Below are positions 59,972-64,000 of a DNA stretch of 64,000 nt, one piece after another. The position numbers were made by a program, and so were the translations under genes. Each line of letters begins with the position of its first letter. The stretch's first letter is position 1. Source of the stretch: Tetrahymena elliotti 4EA (lineage: Eukaryota; Ciliophora; Oligohymenophorea; Hymenostomatida; Tetrahymenidae); the NCBI GenBank assembly GCA_000231825.2, contig AFXF02001796.1:169707-233706 (forward strand), given 5' to 3'. Below the pieces are notes generated by a model. It was not told where the DNA came from, made no database searches, and worked only from the letters and a program-made list of their open reading frames with translations.

Positions 59972-62900
59972 ATGTCAAAGAAAGTAGTAGAGAATAAGAC
60001 AGGTTTACCCTTCAATCAGCTTATAGATGATTTGAAGAACGAAGACATAAGGAAAAGATTAAATTCAGTTTAGAATCTTCATGTTATAGCAAACGCTTTA
60101 GGACCAGAACGTACTCGTCTTGAGTTGATTCCTTTCTTGAATGGTAGAAAATTGAAAATATAACTTTTAATCATCCCCATCATTTAAAAATAAATTTATC
60201 TATTTTTCAACTGGTTATGGAAAGCTTTATTTGGAGCTGTTTCAACCTTTTAAAGCTCCCCTCTTGGTCATTTATTATTTGAACGTTTTATCATAAATAA
60301 ATTAGACATTTTAGTTTTAAGTCGTTTTTTTGTTTAAAAAACATTTCTGCATATAAGATCTAATTACTTGCAAACTTTATTTTTGAGTTATCGCTTTTTT
60401 ATATTGCTTCAATAAAAAATTAGAATTGATGGACGATGAAGATGAAATATTAGCAGCCCTCGTTGAAAGTCTTTCTAATTTTTTAGAATATATTGGAGGT
60501 AATTAACATGCTGTTATATTGTTTTCCCCTATGGAAGCTTTGTGCAAAGCTGACGAATCAAGCGTTCGTGATAAGGTATTAAACTTACTTCATAAAATTT
60601 AACTAACTCCTCTTTGTTTCGCTATGCGCAATCATAATTAATTTATCAATTATGCCAAAAAGATTGAATAAAATATATTTTGTTATACAAAGTTAAAATG
60701 TTTTGAATTTGATTGGTCTTTTAGCCTAAAATAAGCAGCTTAGACATTATGCTGCTAAGAAATTGTAAAGAGCTGAGAAACTATTTGAAATTATAAATAG
60801 TTTTTAAGTAGCTTGATTGATTGATTAAATTCAATGAACATTTTTGAAAAACAATAAATATTTTTGAGGAGTTATGAATTACTGAAATTAAAAATAAAAT
60901 ATTGAATATAGGCAGCCTAGTCCTTGAAAAAGTTAATTTAGCTAATAGACGTTAAGAAAAACGAAGAAATGCTAATAAATTTATCAAAAAGACTAAATGA
61001 ATCAGGTTATTACCTCACTAAAGGACCATTGAGTGCAATAATTCCTTCTTTTTATGAAAAATCATCAGCTTAGTTCTAATAGGAAATGAATAAGTAATTT
61101 AATTTACCACATTAATAAAATTATTTTGCAAAGCTATGGAGTTAGTTATTTTAAATTGAATTATATTGCACACAAAACAAAAAAAATGAATTTATTTATC
61201 TATTATTTAGGCATAAAATCAGTACTACTTAATAAAAAAGTAGGGTTTATTTGATAAATGAATTCTAATTTTAATTTATTATTGTTTCGTCTACATTAAA
61301 AGAATAAACTTTTTATTAATCAATCAATCAAATAAAGAATAATTAATCTTCTCAAAATTAAAAAAAGCCCAGACCTTAATATTTTGTAAGTCTGTTTGCT
61401 TGCTTGTTTGAATGATTGATTAATCAATTAATTTATTTAATAAAAATATCAAAAATTAAAATAAAATTGCAATAAAATTTTCAATCCTAATTTATTTTTC
61501 GTTTTTTTTTTAAATTAATTTCTTCTCCTTAGTTATTTATTTTTTTAAGATTATTTTTTACTATCAAACCATTTAAATAAATATATATTTGTGAGATAGC
61601 TTTTAGTGAGTAATTAATTAATATATTTCTTTATTTATTATAGTTACTATTTAAAATTTGCTCAAGATGAAGTCCCATATGTCAGAAAGCAAGCTTCAAT
61701 AAATTTAAAAGTAAATATTACTTCATTAAAAGTTTAAATCAGCTAAATATTTATCTTTATTTTTTATAAATAGGATTTTGTTAAATCTGGAGCTGGAAAA
61801 AATGAGTAAGTAGTAATTTAGATCATAAATACTTTAATCAAGGATGAATAAGATTTAGTCCGTCTTTTTATAGTTGATGCAGTTGTTGCCTTTATTGTTA
61901 AGGATACTGATAAAGTATGATATTTTCTTTCATCTCTATTACAAATAATAAAATATTTTTTTTATAATTACTAGAAATACTATTCTCAACTTTTACAATT
62001 TTTGCAAGCCCTTTCAAATGATCCTTCTTGGAGAATCAAGTATTATTTTTGTGAAAAATTGGCTGATGTAAAAATATCTTTTTCAGTTTTTTTTCGGTTT
62101 TTTAATAAAATATTTTTATAGATTAGTAAAGCTATTGGAAAATCTGAATTCAAAAAAAATGTCACAAAAACCTACTTAGGCTTTTTGGATGATGCTGAAC
62201 CTGAAGTAAAATTTATGATTGTGGTTCATTATTAATAATTAAATTTTAAACTTAAAGCTTAGAGCAATTGCAGCCTCCAAATTAGATGTTGCTGGTTCAA
62301 ATATGGAATAAGACGAAATTATTAGAGATCTTATCCCAATAGTAAAAAAACTTTCTGGAGATAGTTAAAACTATGTCAGAAGTAATTAATAATATTTCCC
62401 TCTTATTCATTTTTTAAAAAATTTTGTATAAATAGCTTCTTTATCTTCAAGCTTCATGGGTTTGAGTTAATTCCTTGGTAAAAAAAATACTACTGAATTA
62501 ATTCTTCCTGTTTTTGTTTAATTGCTCTCAGACACTGATAGTGATGTTAGAATCAGTCTTTTCAAATCCCTAAATTAAATTACCAGTGTTTTAGGTATTG
62601 AGAGTCTCTCCTAATAAATTGTTCCTGCTTTGACAGAATTAGCTCAAGATAAAAACTGGAGAATAAGATCATCATCTATTGAAATTATTTCATTCTTTGC
62701 CAAAGAAATTGTATTTAAATGACATAGAAATTAATAAGATAAAATAACTTTTTTATTAAAAAATAGGGTTAGGAATTTTTGAATGATAAAATTTTAAAGA
62801 TTTTAATGGAATGGTTATCCGATAAAGTTTTTGGTGTTAGGTAAATTAAACAGTTTCAATAGTAATAAGTATTCTGATAAAAAAATGTATAATAAATAGA

Positions 62901-63397
62901 GAAGCAGCAGTATAATGTGTCAAAGTTTTAGTTTAATATTTGGGACCTTCTTGGGCAGAAAAGAATATCATGTCTAAAATTTTAAATATAGTTAATTCTC
63001 CCAATTATCTTCATCGTGAAACAGTTTTGTTCTTGATAATAGTAATTCATTTAATCATTTATTAGCAAGCAAGGAAATAGAATATTCATTTCAACTTGTT
63101 TATTAAATTAGTAAATAGCTAAAACACTCTCTCCTGAGTACTTAAGCAAGACTATTGTTCCTCTCTTAACCACCTTGAGCAAAGACCCTGTTGCAAATAT
63201 TAGATTTAATGTCTCAAAAGCATTTAAAGCTATATTACCTTTCGTCAAAGAAAAGGTAGATTTTTATTTTATGAATTAAAAAATAGATTAATATTTTTAT
63301 ATAAAAGGAATAATTGAAAACTGTTTTAAATACTTTATGTGAAGACAGTGATTCAGATGTTAAATTCTATGCTAAATAAGCTATTGATTCTATGTGA
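59972..63397 (+). CDS. Protein phosphatase 2A scaffold (A, PR65) subunit
   Basis: A gene of a dozen or more short exons, from ATG 59972 to TGA 63395-63397. It opens with FNQLIDDLKNEDIRKRLNSV, NLHVIANALGPERTRLELIP and FLNELMDDEDEILAALVESL, which match the first HEAT repeats of PP2A-A, and continues with further HEAT units such as ISKAIGKSEFKKNVTKTYLG, FVQLLSDTDSDVRISLFKSL and ELAQDKNWRIRSSSIEIISF. It ends with TLCEDSDSDVKFYAKQAIDS. The family consists of 15 HEAT repeats forming a curved scaffold that holds the catalytic C subunit and a regulatory B subunit. The first intron (donor at 60144) splits codon 58 and joins cleanly to GAA TTG ATG GAC GAT. Other introns are about 50-450 nt; each boundary was not fixed individually. 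Confidence 0.88.
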
Positions 63398-64000
63398 TAA
63401 ATCTGAGTAAGCATTATGCAAGTTTCTACAACATAATTTCTTTTTTATTTAAATGAATCTCTCTTACTTTCATTTAAAATAGTAAAAGAAAAAATGTGAT
63501 TATAAATTATTAGATCTGTAAATTATCAAGATAATTGTAAATGAATTTTTTAAAATAATTTTATATTTTCTATGCCATCTGTATATCTATAAGTGCTACA
63601 AATTATATCAAAAAACCTTTAAAAATTTTATTTACAATAAAGTTCTTTGATTTTCTATATTATTTTTATTTTGGTTTTTATTTTATCAATTTTTTGCCTA
63701 TTCTTATTAAGCCAGTAAAGGCAAAAGACTCAAAATAGATTTAATTTTTTTATAAAAATAACTTGTTTAGGATAATTTAAAATTTAGTAAAGTTTTAGAC
63801 AAATAAAATTAAATTGAAAATATTTGCAGCCAATTCTCACTATTTTATAAGGTTAGATTCTCGCAAACATCGCAAACAGAAGTTATGTTAAAAATTCATC
63901 TAAAAATATTTAATCGTTAATTTTTTCATTTTTTTTATTAAGTAAACCAAAAAATTTTGAATTAAATTTTCAAAAATAATACAAGTAATTAAAATAAATT
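63398..64000. other. AT-rich sequence to the right edge
   Basis: Downstream of the PP2A scaffold gene. No coding region or RNA gene recognised before the window ends. Confidence 0.55.

Overview
The window reads as ciliate macronuclear DNA, most likely Tetrahymena or a close relative. Base composition is extremely AT-rich, and every convincing reading frame uses TGA as its only stop, with in-frame TAA and TAG read as glutamine (code 6). A standard-code reading breaks all of these genes into fragments. Genes are intron-rich: most introns are about 50 to 270 nt, begin GTA and end AG, and several exons are tiny. Genes lie singly on both strands, separated by 0.3 to 1.5 kb of AT-rich spacer. I see no rRNA or tRNA gene, telomere repeat, CRISPR array or intact transposon. 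All gene models were read by eye; exon joins are in-frame GT...AG joins.

Left part (1-28.3 kb): the 3' end of an unknown gene; a minus-strand gene tentatively like PPP1R36; a highly expressed 130-residue protein of six exons; an ACL4-like TPR chaperone for ribosomal protein L4; three tandem genes (7.4-18.0 kb) for large N/Q-rich proteins of one family, with degenerate copies of their 3' ends in the spacers; a minus-strand leucine-rich protein; a protein with two degenerate kinase domains; and a helical protein with a mitochondrial-type N-terminus.

Middle (28.7-47.3 kb): a PfpI/DJ-1 family protein, an inosine-uridine type nucleoside hydrolase, RanGAP, a long PHD-DDT-WHIM-PHD chromatin protein of the ISWI-partner type, a RING/SPRY protein, and a tesmin/LIN54-like CXC protein.

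Right part (48-63.4 kb): a WASH1-like actin nucleation promoter, an N-myristoylation-type MORN protein, a mitochondrial ribosome recycling factor, an unknown coiled-coil protein, a TMEM222/RTE1-family membrane protein, and the PP2A scaffold (A) subunit.

Most of these are conserved eukaryotic housekeeping or cell-structure genes with no operon logic. The least explained parts are the three-gene paralog array with relics, the double pseudokinase, the WASH homolog with an atypical acidic tail, and the 13-22 nt micro-exons.
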